Shown: positions 22,332 to 33,519 of the stretch, piece after piece
Position numbering within the stretch: the first letter of the stretch is position 1
Layout: each line of letters starts with the position of its first letter
NCBI GenBank assembly: GCA_944739405.2
Contig: OX123186.2
Span: forward strand, 90,189,034 to 90,253,033
Source of the DNA: Euclidia mi
Lineage: Eukaryota > Arthropoda > Insecta > Lepidoptera > Erebidae
DNA length: 64,000 nucleotides
Direction of reading: 5' to 3'
The notes under the pieces: model-generated
Told to the model about the DNA's origin: nothing
Database searches by the model: none
The model's input: the letters and a program-made list of their open reading frames with translations, nothing else
Position numbers and translations under genes: made by a program

Positions 22332-23866
22332 TACATGAGCTTTTCCGTATTTTAACTCAAAACTCTAGTTACAATACCTACAAGCGTCGGCTCAGTCAGT
22401 ACGCATTCAGTAGGTACCTACAGAATGTATACCATAGATTGTACCCTTAATGTATACCGAAGCCACGGTAATAATATCTAACAGTATTATAACTCCATAC
22501 AAACGCATGAAACTCGAGTTATACCCACGCGCCTCGAGCAAAGTACCCATTAGACTGTGCGGACTGTGCCTAAAGTACCCACAGCCGCGATCGTGCCGCA
22601 GCTCGCATACGGCGCGTCTGGTAGGTATATAACTCACGAAGACGGCCGAGTTACAATACTGTTAGATTATATTACTGTGCCGAAGCGCCTTGAGTTTGGT
22701 ATGCATTAAGTTAGGTGGGCACCGAGCCTGACGCTCGTAGGTATAAATCGCGTTCCGACCGTTTGTATAAAGATAAAATACAGTACCTATAGATTTCAAT
22801 ACCGTGGTTAGGTACACAATATCAAGTCTGCCTCTGTGATCTTGCGGTAGTATAAGCGGATCATGAGGTCTCGGGTTCGATTGCCGGGTTGAAACAAATG
22901 TGATATTGCCACCAAAGTCCGTATAATGTCGAGCTAAATTTAATAAAAAGATCTCAGTTAATGTCGTCTCACTCCTGGTCTACACTGGTCGCGGCGGCGA
23001 ACGCGTGTGCCCGTGGCATGTTTTTCGCGTCGCGCGAATTGTCGCGTCGCCGATCGTGTCGCAGGTCGCGTCGCCGGTCCCCGTGGCCAAGCCGTTACTT
23101 TTAAACATACGCGACTTGTACAATATATATGTACCGGTCCCTTTGCTTGTGTACCTCCTGAATATGTGTAAGCTCACTATCTACTATACTATACTAAATG
23201 TCAAATGTCATAATAATGCTCAGTTTGTCAAAGAAGATTAACGAATTGCAGGTTTAGCGGGTGGTGGTTCGAGTTGGCGCGTAAGTATCTGTCTGTGTGT
23301 ACGGGTTTTCCGTAGACAGTTAATAACACGGCTGGTGTAACAAACGCTGAAACGTTGAGGGAAGTATAAGGTTCCTACACTAATATTTCCAAATATTGGT
23401 AACTTTATATTTCCCACGACGTAGGTATATACTTTTATTATATGAATATAATCCTAAGATTAAACTTAGATTAATTATTTTTAATCAGTAATAATTAAAA
23501 TTAATTCTATTGGTGTATAGTAAGGATGATAATAATTTTATTTTAGGTAAGTTTAATGTAAAACATTTAATATTTTCAGAGTGAATTATAAAAAATGGAT
23601 AGATCCACCTTTGCTTGTCCAGGATGTATTTTTAATAGTCTCACGGCTGTGTCCCTGAAGGCAAAGATGTAATGTACTACCAACATTTCGCCATGTTATG
23701 ATTTTTCGGTCCCACGTTCTAGGAGGCGAGCCTATTGCTACTACGTGGCACATTGCCAGACTCCATGCTGCAACTGAGAAGTAGGTGAAAATACTTTTTC
23801 CGACCCATAAATCGAACCTGGTTGGCAGACGCATACGCTATCCATTGGATCACGGAGGCAGTCAAA
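22332..23866. other. Spacer with SINE fragments and GC-rich repeat
   Basis: 22828-22900 is a SINE family 1 head fragment (GGTCTCGGGTTCGATTGCCG). 22979-23096 is the GC-rich CGCGTCGC repeat related inversely to 19287-19560. 23640-23863 is a minus-strand family 1 SINE (ends GCTATCCATTGGATCACGGA and GGAGGCAGTC). No coding exon supported. Confidence 0.55.
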
Positions 23867-24074
23867 TCTTAATATATAAAATCCTTGCGTTACTGACTGA
23901 CTGACAGACACGCTACAGCCGAAACGATTGGGCGCAGGAAGCTGAAATTTGGCATGTATGTTCCTTGCGGACCGTAGGGGTGCACTAAGAAGGGATTTCC
24001 CGAAATTCCCACGGGATCGGCCAAAACGGATAAATTAAAAAAAAAATGCAGGCGTAGCTGCTGGCGTCCTCTAG
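23867..24074 (+). mobile_element. Non-autonomous Helitron, 208 bp
   Basis: Starts TCTTAATATATAAAATCC after an A and ends CTCTAG before a T, as Helitrons insert between A and T. A hairpin-forming GCAGGCGTAGCTGCTGGCGTC precedes the CTAG. A sister copy of the same length is at 31439-31646. Confidence 0.75.
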
Positions 24075-24345
24075 TGTTAATAATAAATATACAATTTAAC
24101 TCCTATGTATGACGACCGGTTGGCGCAGCGGGAGTGTAAGCGTTTGTGTGCATGAACATGGATGTTTGCCTTGGTCTGGGTGTTTCTATGTATAATATGT
24201 ATGTATTTACAAAAAAAAGAAAGTATATAAGTATGTTTATCCATTGTCTAGTACCCATAGTACAGGCTCTGCTTAGTTTGGGACTAGATAGTGTTGTGTG
24301 AATGTGGTAAAATATTATATTATTATTTTGTATTGTTTGTTTTAG

Positions 24346-24572
24346 GTAATGCATTCTTCTCAAACAAGCGCGGCGCATGTATTTTGAATATGGATGGCTA
24401 CACTTTTTCTAAACATCAAGAAAAAGGAGGCAAAACTAGATGGAGGTGTTCCCAAGAAAAAAGCATGAGATGCAAGGCCTCCGCATTCACGATAGGGAAT
24501 GAAATTGTAATATGCAATGATAATCACAGTCACGCACCAAATAGAAAGAAAAAAAATACCGGAGATATATAA
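24346..24572 (+). CDS. mod(mdg4): V2: FLYWCH terminal exon, mod(mdg4)-like
   Basis: Acceptor TTGTTTGTTTTAG ends at 24345; GT completes a codon and 74 codons follow. FLYWCH residues: GYTFSKH (about 17-23), Trp32, Cys34, Cys42, His60, His62, then a short basic tail (RKKKNTGDI). The stop TAA at 24570-24572 overlaps an AATAAA-rich stretch (ATATAAATAAAAGAATAAAGC), a likely poly(A) signal. The upstream 60 bases are A/T-rich intron-like sequence. Confidence 0.82.
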
Positions 24573-25591
24573 ATAAAAGAATAAAGCAAAATACCGCGAG
24601 ACATTCCAAAGACCGGGCAAAGTGGAGGCGTTACGGCAGAAAGCGGACCCCGGGATGTAAGACAAGGGTCTTGGTCTCAAACTCAGAAAATGGAAGAGCC
24701 ACAGCAGAAAGCGGCCCCGAGCTCCAAGACAAGAGCCTTGGATCGCAACCAGGATGGCGGTAAAATGACGATGATGATGAAAGTACTGTATCATGTAAAT
24801 TGTTAACCATCGTGCGCCCTATAGCTCGCAAAGCATGTTGAACCGGCCCCCGACTGTCATCAAGATTTTTGGAGGTCGTTATGACTTACACAGTCACTGG
24901 TCTATAACATGAATAAATTCTATTCATATGTGTAATAATAAAAAAAACATTGTTTAAATTATATTCATGTGCATTCATTGTTTACCAGGAAATGAACTAT
25001 AGAAAACTACTTTAGGGATTTATTAGACTATCGCCAATATTTTTGTTAAATTACACGACAGAACTAAGCACCAAAAAGTATTATGAATAATTAAAGTACT
25101 TGAACCTTAGTTTGATGTAAATAACATTTAAAGTTGTAACTTTTATACTTCTTGCTAATTGAAACGTCTCAACCAAAAACTGATCCATTGTTTTCACCCT
25201 TACCCTACTATTCTTTATACATTATTGTGTTTCTTTTTCTTTTGTTTTTATATATTATTGTGTTTGTTTTGCGTGTTGTCCATCTTTATCTTGAGGGTCT
25301 TTGTCCCAGGATTTCTAGCTCCATATTAATAGTTTACAACTGATCGAATAACTTGATGCCCTATGAAATTGTTTGTTTATTAATAGTAAAAATATGTGTG
25401 AAAATAAAAGGAGAATGTATATTGACTTGCAAGATACTCTAGCTTTTTTTAAATCTGACATAGTGTAGTATGCCTTGCGTCTTATACTTTACTGCTTTTT
25501 TATCTGTCGTAATTTAGTGTGCCTTGCATTTCGAATTTACTTAACCATATAGTTATCACTTGACAAAACGTTATTTTTTTTTGTCTTTGAG
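24573..25591. other. Spacer; SINE-like repeat then AT-rich sequence
   Basis: 24600-24775 holds a repeat with AGCGGACCCCGGGATGTAAG and AGCGGCCCCGAGCTCCAAGAC in tandem-like order; a short relative lies at 39395-39455. 24830-25580 is AT-rich with no recognised feature. Confidence 0.45.
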
Positions 25592-25767
25592 GTATTTTCT
25601 ATACAACTAGCTGTGGCGCCCGTATACTTTGTATTACAAATTATAAATTCTCTAGACATCGAGACTTCGGCCCGAAGACTAGATGGCAATGCTCCAAATA
25701 AAAGTCAGTCATCACCGTTTACGATCAGATTGTCAAATACAATAATATACATAATCATTTACCTTAG
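25592..25767 (+). pseudogene. mod(mdg4): V3: broken FLYWCH exon
   Basis: After TTTTTTTTTGTCTTTGAG (ends 25591) the usual two-base phase gives IFYTTSCGARILCITNYKFS, then RHRDFGPKTRWQCSK and a TAA at 25699-25701. The same frame continues past the stop as KSVITVYDQIVKYNNIHNHL to TAG at 25765-25767. The stop is followed by loss of about six codons that should hold the second Cys. The His-x-His end is still recognisable. It is a dead member of the array; an acceptor-to-stop product would lack half the finger. Confidence 0.75.
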
Positions 25768-26720
25768 TGTTATAAGTAGGCACTTTTGGATGTCCCTTGT
25801 ATGGTCTCCAGCCTCAAATGCTCATAATATTTAGTATCTATAATTTTTGTGTCATTCATTTTTATACTATTTTATGTGTGTGATTAGATTTTAAGTAAAT
25901 TATTATAATATGATTCGATTTTGTAAGTTCCTGTGTCCGCGGTTACACCCGTGATATAATTAGTTGTGGCTGATTGTATCACTTAGCCTTCCTCAATAAA
26001 TGAATTATCCATCTAAAAATATGTTTCAAGTTAAATCAGCATTTAGTACTTGAACAGTTTTGTTTATTTTGAACCTTCAAAAGATATTTGAAAAATAAAG
26101 AGTGACAATATTAAATATTTTTATTATTTTTTTATCCTTCCATATTTCTATCAAATTATTGTGTTTGTCAACTAATGAAATACTTTCAATAAATTTCTGA
26201 TAAATTACAATCTTCAGTACAATACTTGTATTTATTTTATTATTTTTATTTCTTTAGATAGGTATCTAACACTTTTAGCATAAATCCTGTAAGTACAAAC
26301 ATACATACAGGCATAAAAAATAATGAACACCCAGAATCAAAATAATCATCTATGTGCATCTAATCACACAAAGTATTGTCTCGTGTCGCATCGAATACAC
26401 ATCGAAACACGTTTGACACTGCACCGAGCAGTGTCAAACGTCTTCGTCAAACGAAGAGCCGACTACTTGCACCACCAAGCCAACCGTTCAGTCTAATGTA
26501 TAATGGTCATCTAGTTATCTAAATTGTAGACACAATGTTCTATTGATATTCCAATGGGGTCGAAGCATAGTATGCTATCCAGAATATACGCGACCGCGCT
26601 GCTACAGGACATTGAAGGACTTCAGTGGTTTTCAGAAGGCATACCCCAAACGGCTACAGATCTTTCCTGAAGTTGAGCTCATGATGGACTTCCTACCGAT
26701 GTCAGAAAATAACCCTCTTA
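25768..26720. other. AT-rich spacer with one short hairpin
   Basis: A perfect 14-bp-arm hairpin (ACGTTTGACACTGC / GCAGTGTCAAACGT, loop ACCGA) lies at 26409-26441. An open frame at 26543-26731 (62 codons) matches no family I know and lacks an acceptor in the common phase. Confidence 0.4.
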
Positions 26721-28273
26721 TCACTATATAGTATAAAACAAAGTCTGTCTTCTGTCTGTCTGTTCCTATGTATGCTAAAAACTACGCAACGGATTTTTAT
26801 GTGTTTTTTTAATAGATAGAAGGATTCAAGAGAAGGTTTATATGTACACTAGCTGTGCCCGCGGCTTCGCCGGCGTGGAAGTTGGTATCCTTGAAATATC
26901 CTTTTCTGGGGCCTTGATAATGTAAAATAACATAATGATCGATTGATGAAACTCACACTCATATTAATTAAGTTTCTTACTTACTGTATTAGAAAAGTAG
27001 TAACCTGTACCTGCCACCTAAATAGGATAGTTGACAAAAAAAAAAATTATAAGTCCGTCCTTTAGATTATTCAAAAATAAGCGATACGTATTTTTTTTAT
27101 TTGTAAATTAAACCAAAAATTACCAAGATATAGCTCATTAAACTTACGTATAACGTCACGCCGTGCTGCATTTTTTCGCACTAGATGACGTCACACGTAA
27201 CTTTAATGGGCTATATCTTTGTTATTTTTTATTTAATCGAAAAAAGAAAAAATACGTGTCCAATATTTTTTTATAATCTAAAATACGGACTAAATAAGCT
27301 CTTTTTTTTAATAAATACTATCTGGCGGGATTACATAATTATCAGTTAATTTGAATCTTTGCACTCAAAAAGTAACGCTCGAATAGTAAGCCTACGATGC
27401 TCTACTATGTAATATAAGCTGTAATCCAGCTACTACTCTAACAACCAGTTGGAATCCGACGTGTCGCGCCGCCGCGCCGCCGCTAAGGCAAGCCGCTTCC
27501 ATTTTATATGAAAACCGTAAACGACTCTAACAACTATTTGCAGCGCACTGTCTTTCGTTAATAGGCACAACATAAAAATATCGTATGTATCCAGCTAGTT
27601 CTTTTTGTGAGCAAGTCGACAATACCCCTAGATGGCACCACTGGCAAAATTAAAAATCGGTGTTAAGATCCAGCGCTGACAATATAAATATTAGAAAAGA
27701 AGTTAAAGCAGACTTTTGCCCAAATTAAGTCCGAATAACCAATGCAGATATATGTATATTAAAATTGCGATAACTTTTGATAGAATAAACGGATTCTGAT
27801 AAACTAAAGACTAAATGTTAACCAAAGACACAAACTATGCGTTTGTCACTATCTCCATACAAACAATTTAGTGTGTTGCTTGAATTACAGTCTATTAAAT
27901 TTATTGAATGACACTGCTAGGCTCCCATATGTGATAGCGTGATGATTGTTGTTCAAGATTGTAATCGGGTCTTCAGGCAATATATTGGTGAAAACCCCAT
28001 CAAAATCCATTCACTGGTTATTGCGTGATGAATGATGATTTAACAAACATACAGACAGACAGACAGACAGACAGAGAGACAGATAGACATACAATAATTA
28101 AAAAAAAGGTAGTTTTGTGTTTTATATCGATAACATGTCACAATCCAATTGAAATTTCGCAAAAATATTCAATATACAGATAAAATGCTCTTTGAGTTTT
28201 ATTATATATACTTATAATTGTATATTTATATGTACATATAATTGACGCGGGCGAAGGCGCTGCCGACGTCTAG
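26721..28273 (+). mobile_element. Probable Helitron, 1.55 kb
   Basis: Begins TCACTATATAGTATAAAACA after an A and ends GACGTCTAG before a T. The start is of the widespread lepidopteran CTATATA...AAACAAAGTC type. A second repeat start (ACTAGCTGTGCCCGCGGC) lies inside near 26849, so insertions may be nested. An (ACAG)n run is at 28043-28085. No Rep/helicase coding seen. Confidence 0.55.
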
Positions 28274-28282
28274 TATATCATA

Positions 28283-28575
28283 AATCATCATCAACCCATC
28301 GTTATCCCGGTTGCATCCAAGACTTACGCCTTGGCGCCCGGGGTCCGCTTACATGTCTAACCAGATATGAGAGAATAATATTAGCTTTTCTACATAACAC
28401 AGCAACTGCCGTCTGACCACCGCAACCCAAAGAGATAGCGATATTCTACGGTCTAGACCAGCATTAGTTTATTTGAGGGTACTGACTCCTCGTAAGACTG
28501 TCTAATACCCTCATGACATTCAGATATAATATAACATGTATCTTCTTCTGCCTGGCGATTATTAATCTTGGTAGG
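28283..28575 (-). repeat. SINE family 2-like repeat
   Basis: Shares with 33520-33885 the order TTATCCC, GTCTAACC, ATATTAGCTTTT, GACC(A/T)CCGCAACCC and AGATAGCGATATTC. It lacks the tRNA-like head. Confidence 0.5.
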
Positions 28576-28661
28576 TACCAGGGTCCGCTTTCAGGCATAG
28601 CATGTAAATTAATAAGTAAATTTACAACATACTATTTTAAGATGTTTTTCATGTTTTCCAG

Positions 28662-28852
28662 CATATTTTACAAAATCATGTAGAGGTGGACGCATTATAG
28701 AAATAGAAGGATACAGATTTTCTTTCCACCGGATTTGTGGGTATAAAACCCGGTGGTTATGTGCCACCAACCATAACAAGGCGGCAACCCTTGCTGCTGT
28801 GTTCACTGTTCAAGACGAAATTGTCCAACTAAATAATGAACATAATCATTAA
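28662..28852 (+). CDS. mod(mdg4): V4: FLYWCH-like terminal exon lacking the second Cys
   Basis: Acceptor TTTTTCATGTTTTCCAG ends at 28661; CA completes a codon, then 62 codons to TAA. GYRFSFHR, Trp31, Cys33 and final His60-His62 are present. The usual second Cys, in the phrase RGCRAV, is replaced by KAATLAAV, which is one residue longer. The underlying bases (GGCGGCAACCCTTGCTGCTG) would give Cys codons in the next frame, so a pair of small indels may have shifted this segment. Zinc binding by the usual C-C-H-H set is doubtful. AATAAA lies at 28921-28926. It could be a recent pseudo-exon or a finger with altered fold. Confidence 0.65.
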
Positions 28853-30236
28853 TTTATTAATATAAAATTATGAAAAGAAGAATTAAGAATTTTGACAGAA
28901 ATTTGATATACATACTCAGCAATAAAACGAAGTAGACAGGGTATTTTGAACATTTGGAGAGGTTGATGAAAAAGGCTGACCCACAACCATAGGACTACAA
29001 TATAAAGTAGTAAAATCGGTAGAAAGCCGTAACTGGTTGTATTTGCACTTTAAATTAATGTCTGTTTTTGCCTTTTCTGTCAGACCTTTCTAAATTCGTT
29101 ATCCCGTTGATTTTAAAAAATATAAAAAGAATATAGTTTAAGCGAATTCCTAATATTTTTACCTATGTAAAAATTTTGGCAATTCGCTTACACTATAATA
29201 TGTGAAAACAAAATCAACGTCAGATATATCTTTGCACACAACATGCATTTCCTAATGAAATCACAATAATGTACCAGAAAATTACTTAAATAAAAGATGT
29301 GTGATTGAAAAATAGATATTGTAACTTAACTTTAACCCTAACCTATCTACTCGTATATATATAAACATAGCTCTAGATATGCGGACTCAGCACCACCTAG
29401 TTTATCTACGAGATGACCGATGATCATATCAATCCAGCATTGATATGATGAAAAAAGCGAAATTTGTCTGCTGTGTTCTTCAATCATCAGGCTTAACCTG
29501 CCCAGAACTTTCAACCCGTTAGGGTGCTTATTAAAAATTACTCCCGTAGTGGGTGCCTATATTACATTAGGTACTCGCTGCCCAAATTTCATGATTCTAC
29601 TTCTAGAAGAATCAGTTAGGCCTATATACAATATGTATATTTAAGCGAAAGGTCACTAATCACGGAAGCTCGAAAACCGCTGATCGTAAAAGATGAAATT
29701 TGGCAGGGAACTAGTTTATACATAGTAGGCCTTCGCTAAGAACCGATTCTTCGAAAGAGCTGGATTAAGGGTCTGCAAGCTTTTTATCTCTGGGAGAAGC
29801 AGCGTGCAATAGCTAGTTTTCTTATGTAAGATGAAGATTTCACCGCCGCTTGCGGAATACCTCTCAACACAAGAGAAGGATTAGAGTTTAATCACTTTAA
29901 TCTGCCCATAAGACTGGGGTCTGACAAACACACGTGGAAGCGACCCTGTCACGTGCAACTCCCAAAAGAGAGAGACCGCTTATACAGCAGGGTTCGTTCA
30001 TGCAACACTAATCTATGGTAGATTCGTGTGACATTCAACGGAAAATTTCTAAGTGCCACGAATACGCTAAAACTTTTTTTAGTAGAGGGACTTTTTTAGA
30101 ACCTAGCCTTGGAATATAAGAAAACGGTACCAATTAAGGAATACGTTTCTAACAAAGTAAATTACAAAATTTTATAGCTATTACATCCTAGCAGTTGCCC
30201 GTGGCATTGCTTGCGGATAAAAATTACATTATATCA
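28853..30236. other. AT-rich spacer with a MITE-like hairpin
   Basis: An imperfect inverted repeat of about 113 bp lies at 29106-29218 (GTTGATTTT ... TAGTTTAAGCGAATT / AATTCGCTTACACTA ... AAAATCAAC). No gene or other repeat recognised. Confidence 0.45.
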
Positions 30237-30455
30237 GACTGCCTCGTTGGTCTCGCGGCATAAATGTGCGCGTGGGATTGGGAGGTCTCGGGTTCGATTC
30301 CCAGGTCGGGCAAAGTGTTATTGGGTTTTTCCGTTAGGAAATTCTCAGTAGCAGCACGGAGTCTGGTAATGTGCCCGGTACGGCAATAGGCTCGCCCCCT
30401 ATTACGTGGGACTACCTCTGCCTACCCCTTCGGGGATACAGACGTGAGTCTATAA
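30237..30455 (+). repeat. SINE family 1, near full length
   Basis: tRNA-like head with GGTCTCGGGTTCGATTCCCA, then GTACGGCAATAGGCTCGCC, CCCTATTACGTGGGACT and CCCCTTCGGGGATACAGACG. Confidence 0.7.
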
Positions 30456-30768
30456 AAAAAAATATTTATCTTCATTTTCATACAAACTTGCGAGAGACCT
30501 CAGACCCCTTTAATCCAGGGCTTTTGAAAAGCATTAACGGACGGCTTCTATATACATATATTATAAACTACTTTCTTGCATTCAGCAGTTCTCGAGATTT
30601 CGTTATTAGTGACCTTGCACTTTTATACTTAGATTCATGGCGGTTAGGCTTAAGTTCATATAATTCGGTATTCTTCAATAGAGGCGTATTCCACAATTGT
30701 TAGTTATCACCCTTATTCATTTTTGCACTTTTTTAACTTTGAGCATAATCGACAATACTTTCTTGCAG

Positions 30769-30959
30769 AGATCGTCTTCTCAAGATCGGCTAGAGGTGGT
30801 CGCATAATCACCATAGCTGGGTACAGGTACTCCTCCCATCGGACCTCAACGTTCAAGACCAGATGGCACTGCGCCACGAACCATAACCGAGGGTGCCGAG
30901 CTGTTATGTACACCTTAGAGGATGAGATTATCAAGATAAATTATATTCATAATCACTGA
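30769..30959 (+). CDS. mod(mdg4): V5: FLYWCH terminal exon, mod(mdg4)-like
   Basis: Acceptor ACAATACTTTCTTGCAG ends at 30768; AG completes a codon and 62 codons follow. Trp32, Cys34, Cys42, His60 and His62 are all present, with GYRYSSHR before the Arg-Trp. The protein stops right after the last His. AATAAA lies at 31055-31060, about 100 bp downstream. The exon and about 100 bp of upstream intron are duplicated as V6, 1249 bp further on. The two proteins differ at six residues. Confidence 0.85.
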
Positions 30960-31438
30960 TCGCAATGTGGATGGATGAGTGGACGAATTGTATAAGAATG
31001 GGCATTATTCAGTGTGTAGCATAAGATGTGGTCATGTTTGAAAGCCTTGTAGTGAATAAAAGTAGATAAATACGTCCATATTAATGAATATTAAATGCTC
31101 GTACGTCGTGAAGATATTTGACAGTTGTTGTAGGCATAACCTGCTTTACAAAACACTGGGCAAAAGATAATTAACAATTTACTACGCAATGGATTTTATT
31201 TTGCCTGCATTCTAGTCTATTTTAATTTTACGGCCGTTGATTTTTTCTTTTTGCTACACACTGTATACGACAAACAATACACAAAGTCGTTTGAAAAAGA
31301 ATAACTGGCTGACCAGTTTCTTCTGTAAAGAGAAGTTCTGGATAAAGATGAGACAGAAAGTCTGTGACGTCCCAATAAGAAAGTTAATGGAAAAAGCAAA
31401 GCAATTTTTTTAAATAAGTAAGCTCGAATATCTATTTA
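30960..31438. other. V5 3' region and spacer
   Basis: Contains the AATAAA at 31055-31060. Beyond that I see no gene or clear repeat before the Helitron. Confidence 0.45.
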
Positions 31439-31646
31439 TCTTAATATATAAAATCCTTGCGTTACTGACTGACTGACAGACACGCTACAGCCGAAACTAT
31501 TGGGCGCATGAAGCTGAAATTTGGCATGTATGTTCCTAGGGGACCGTAGGGGTGCACTAAGAAGATATTTCCCGAAATTCTCACGGGATCGGCCAAAATG
31601 GTTAAAATTTAAAACAATTGCAGGCGTAGCTGCTGGCGTCCTCTAG
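31439..31646 (+). mobile_element. Non-autonomous Helitron, 208 bp
   Basis: TCTTAATATATAAAATCC start after A, CTCTAG end before T. Same length and order as 23867-24074. It lies between the duplicated exons V5 and V6. Confidence 0.78.
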
Positions 31647-32017
31647 TATATTCGTAAAACGTTAATTTTAATGACTACGAAAGTTTGAACTCCGAACTCT
31701 CTTGAGTTGCGCATACGGGCTTGATAGCCGGTATGCACAATTTTATGATAGTCAGGTAACACTTTACCTAAGGCGTGAAAGAGTACGTAAAATAAAAATC
31801 TCTTAAGCACTTCTTAATTTATTTTATTACTTTGAATTAAATACCTTATATTTCTCAACATATTGTGTGGTTTTCCCCCAGTCATTTGGCTCTTAAAATT
31901 ACATATAAACCGGTATTCCTTAATAGAGGCATATTCCATAATTGGTATTTATCACCCTTATTAATTTATTTTTGCACTTTTCTAACTTTGAAAATAATCG
32001 ACAATCCCTTCTTTCAG

Positions 32018-32208
32018 AGATCGTCTTCTCAAGATCGGCTAGAGGTGGTCGCATAATCACCATAGCTGGGTACAGGTACTCCTACCATCGGGCCTCAAAG
32101 TTCAAGACCAGATGGTACTGCGCCACGAACCATAACCGAGGGTGCCGAGCTGTTGTGTACACCTTAGAGGATGAGATTATTAAGATAAATAATATTCATA
32201 ATCACTGA
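32018..32208 (+). CDS. mod(mdg4): V6: FLYWCH terminal exon, duplicate of V5
   Basis: Acceptor ACAATCCCTTCTTTCAG ends at 32017; AG completes a codon, 62 codons follow. The finger is intact (Trp32, Cys34, Cys42, His60, His62). Against V5, I count seven base changes in the exon: six alter the residue (Ser-Tyr, Thr-Ala, Thr-Lys, His-Tyr, Met-Val, Tyr-Asn) and one is silent. Homology to V5 ends about 9 bp after the stop (at CAATGTG), so the duplicate lacks V5's AATAAA and would need another 3' end signal. Confidence 0.85.
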
Positions 32209-32496
32209 TCGCAATGTGTATTTTTTCGCCTTTCGCCCAAAATTAGTAGATTGGTTCTAGCGTTACCAGGTGTAATAATTTCCGGCCTGTGTCCTGATTT
32301 TCTGGGGACATTGGTTCTTGAGGGTATTTTGTTAAGACTCCACGAAATATTTGGTGCAAAAGGTGTTATTATAATTTTCTTATTTTATATGTGTTTTTTC
32401 TATGTTAACCCTAAAATTTTTTGCCTTTTTAATTTTCCTGTTAGTATTTAATTAGTTTTTATATTGGGATATCAACAAAGGATATTTAAATTTCAG

Positions 32497-32714
32497 TGTA
32501 CGTTTTCCCACCTGTGGAAATTGTGATACATCGAACAAAAAGAGGTCGATAATGTATTATCTGTGGTGACTACAGACACACTTTTAAAAGAAAGAATAAG
32601 GATGGAAGCAAAGAGTGGAGATGCAAATTTAGAACATGTCCGGGTGTAATTCATAATAAAAATGGAACAGTCCTTAGACAAACTTTGCATACATATCTAA
32701 CGTATGTTAAATAA
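32497..32714 (+). pseudogene. mod(mdg4): V7: FLYWCH exon with early in-frame stop
   Basis: Acceptor GGATATTTAAATTTCAG ends at 32496; TG then 17 codons (YVFPPVEIVIHRTKRGR) to TAA at 32550-32552. The same frame then reads a diverged finger: GDYRHTFKRKNKDGSKEWRC, FRTC, and a weak His-rich end (LHTYL) to TAA at 32712-32714. It keeps Trp-x-Cys and the second Cys but has lost the last His. It may be a dead exon, or may supply a short 17-residue tail. Confidence 0.65.
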
Positions 32715-33510
32715 GCATTGATATGCAAAAACCCTAGATCGCAGTGTCGAACTAAAGTATCATTCAAAACCGTATGAAAAGAGCTATAGTTGTGATTATT
32801 ATGAATATCATATTTTAAAATTTACCCGTTTTGGCCGATCCCGTGGAAATTTCGGGAAATCCCTTCTTAGTGCCCCCCTACGGTCCCCAAGAAACATACA
32901 TGCCAAATTTCAGCTCCCTGCGCCCAATAGTTTCGGCTGTAGCATGTCTGTCAGTCAGTCAGTAACGCAATGATTTTATATATTAAGATAATTTTGTAAA
33001 TTAAACCATACAAACTTGTCTTAAAGTTGTATTTACATCGTAACATTTTGCCATTTGGCGTCTGCGCCGGTGCAACGAACGATACAGTAAGTACTATGAA
33101 AAAAATGCAAAATGCTTTTTCCGGGCGGTTTTGAGACGCTTTATGTGCATCTATGATTGTTATATCAATGAAAATAAGTGAAGTGAATATATTAGGCACT
33201 TCTTCCTGTTATATTGTATTATATACTTATTGAAATCAAAGTACTTGATACAATTTTTGCTTAGAACAACATTTACTTTGTTTAATGTATTAATACCTTA
33301 GTCCCTTTGTAGGGTCACGTAGCGACTAGAATAGTCTTAGTCCTGCCATGACCTAATATTATTTAAATAACGTTAAAATTCGTAAAAACTATTCCGATTT
33401 CAATAAAAGTGGCGTGATTTTAATATTGCTTTAATGAGAAATTAATGGCAAATATTAAGAGGTTTGCATAGAAAAATAATATCAGATAGTTTTGTTAATT
33501 AAAGTGATCA
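32715..33510. other. Spacer with truncated Helitron
   Basis: 32816-32988 is a minus-strand copy of the 208-bp Helitron (ends TTATATATTAAGA at the right, its 5' TC end); the CTAG end is missing. The rest is AT-rich with no recognised feature. Confidence 0.55.
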
Positions 33511-33519
33511 TCATCCTCT

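Noticed and set aside
26543..26731. 62-codon open frame with three Cys
   Set aside because: No acceptor in the array phase, no recognisable zinc pattern, and it runs straight into a Helitron start.
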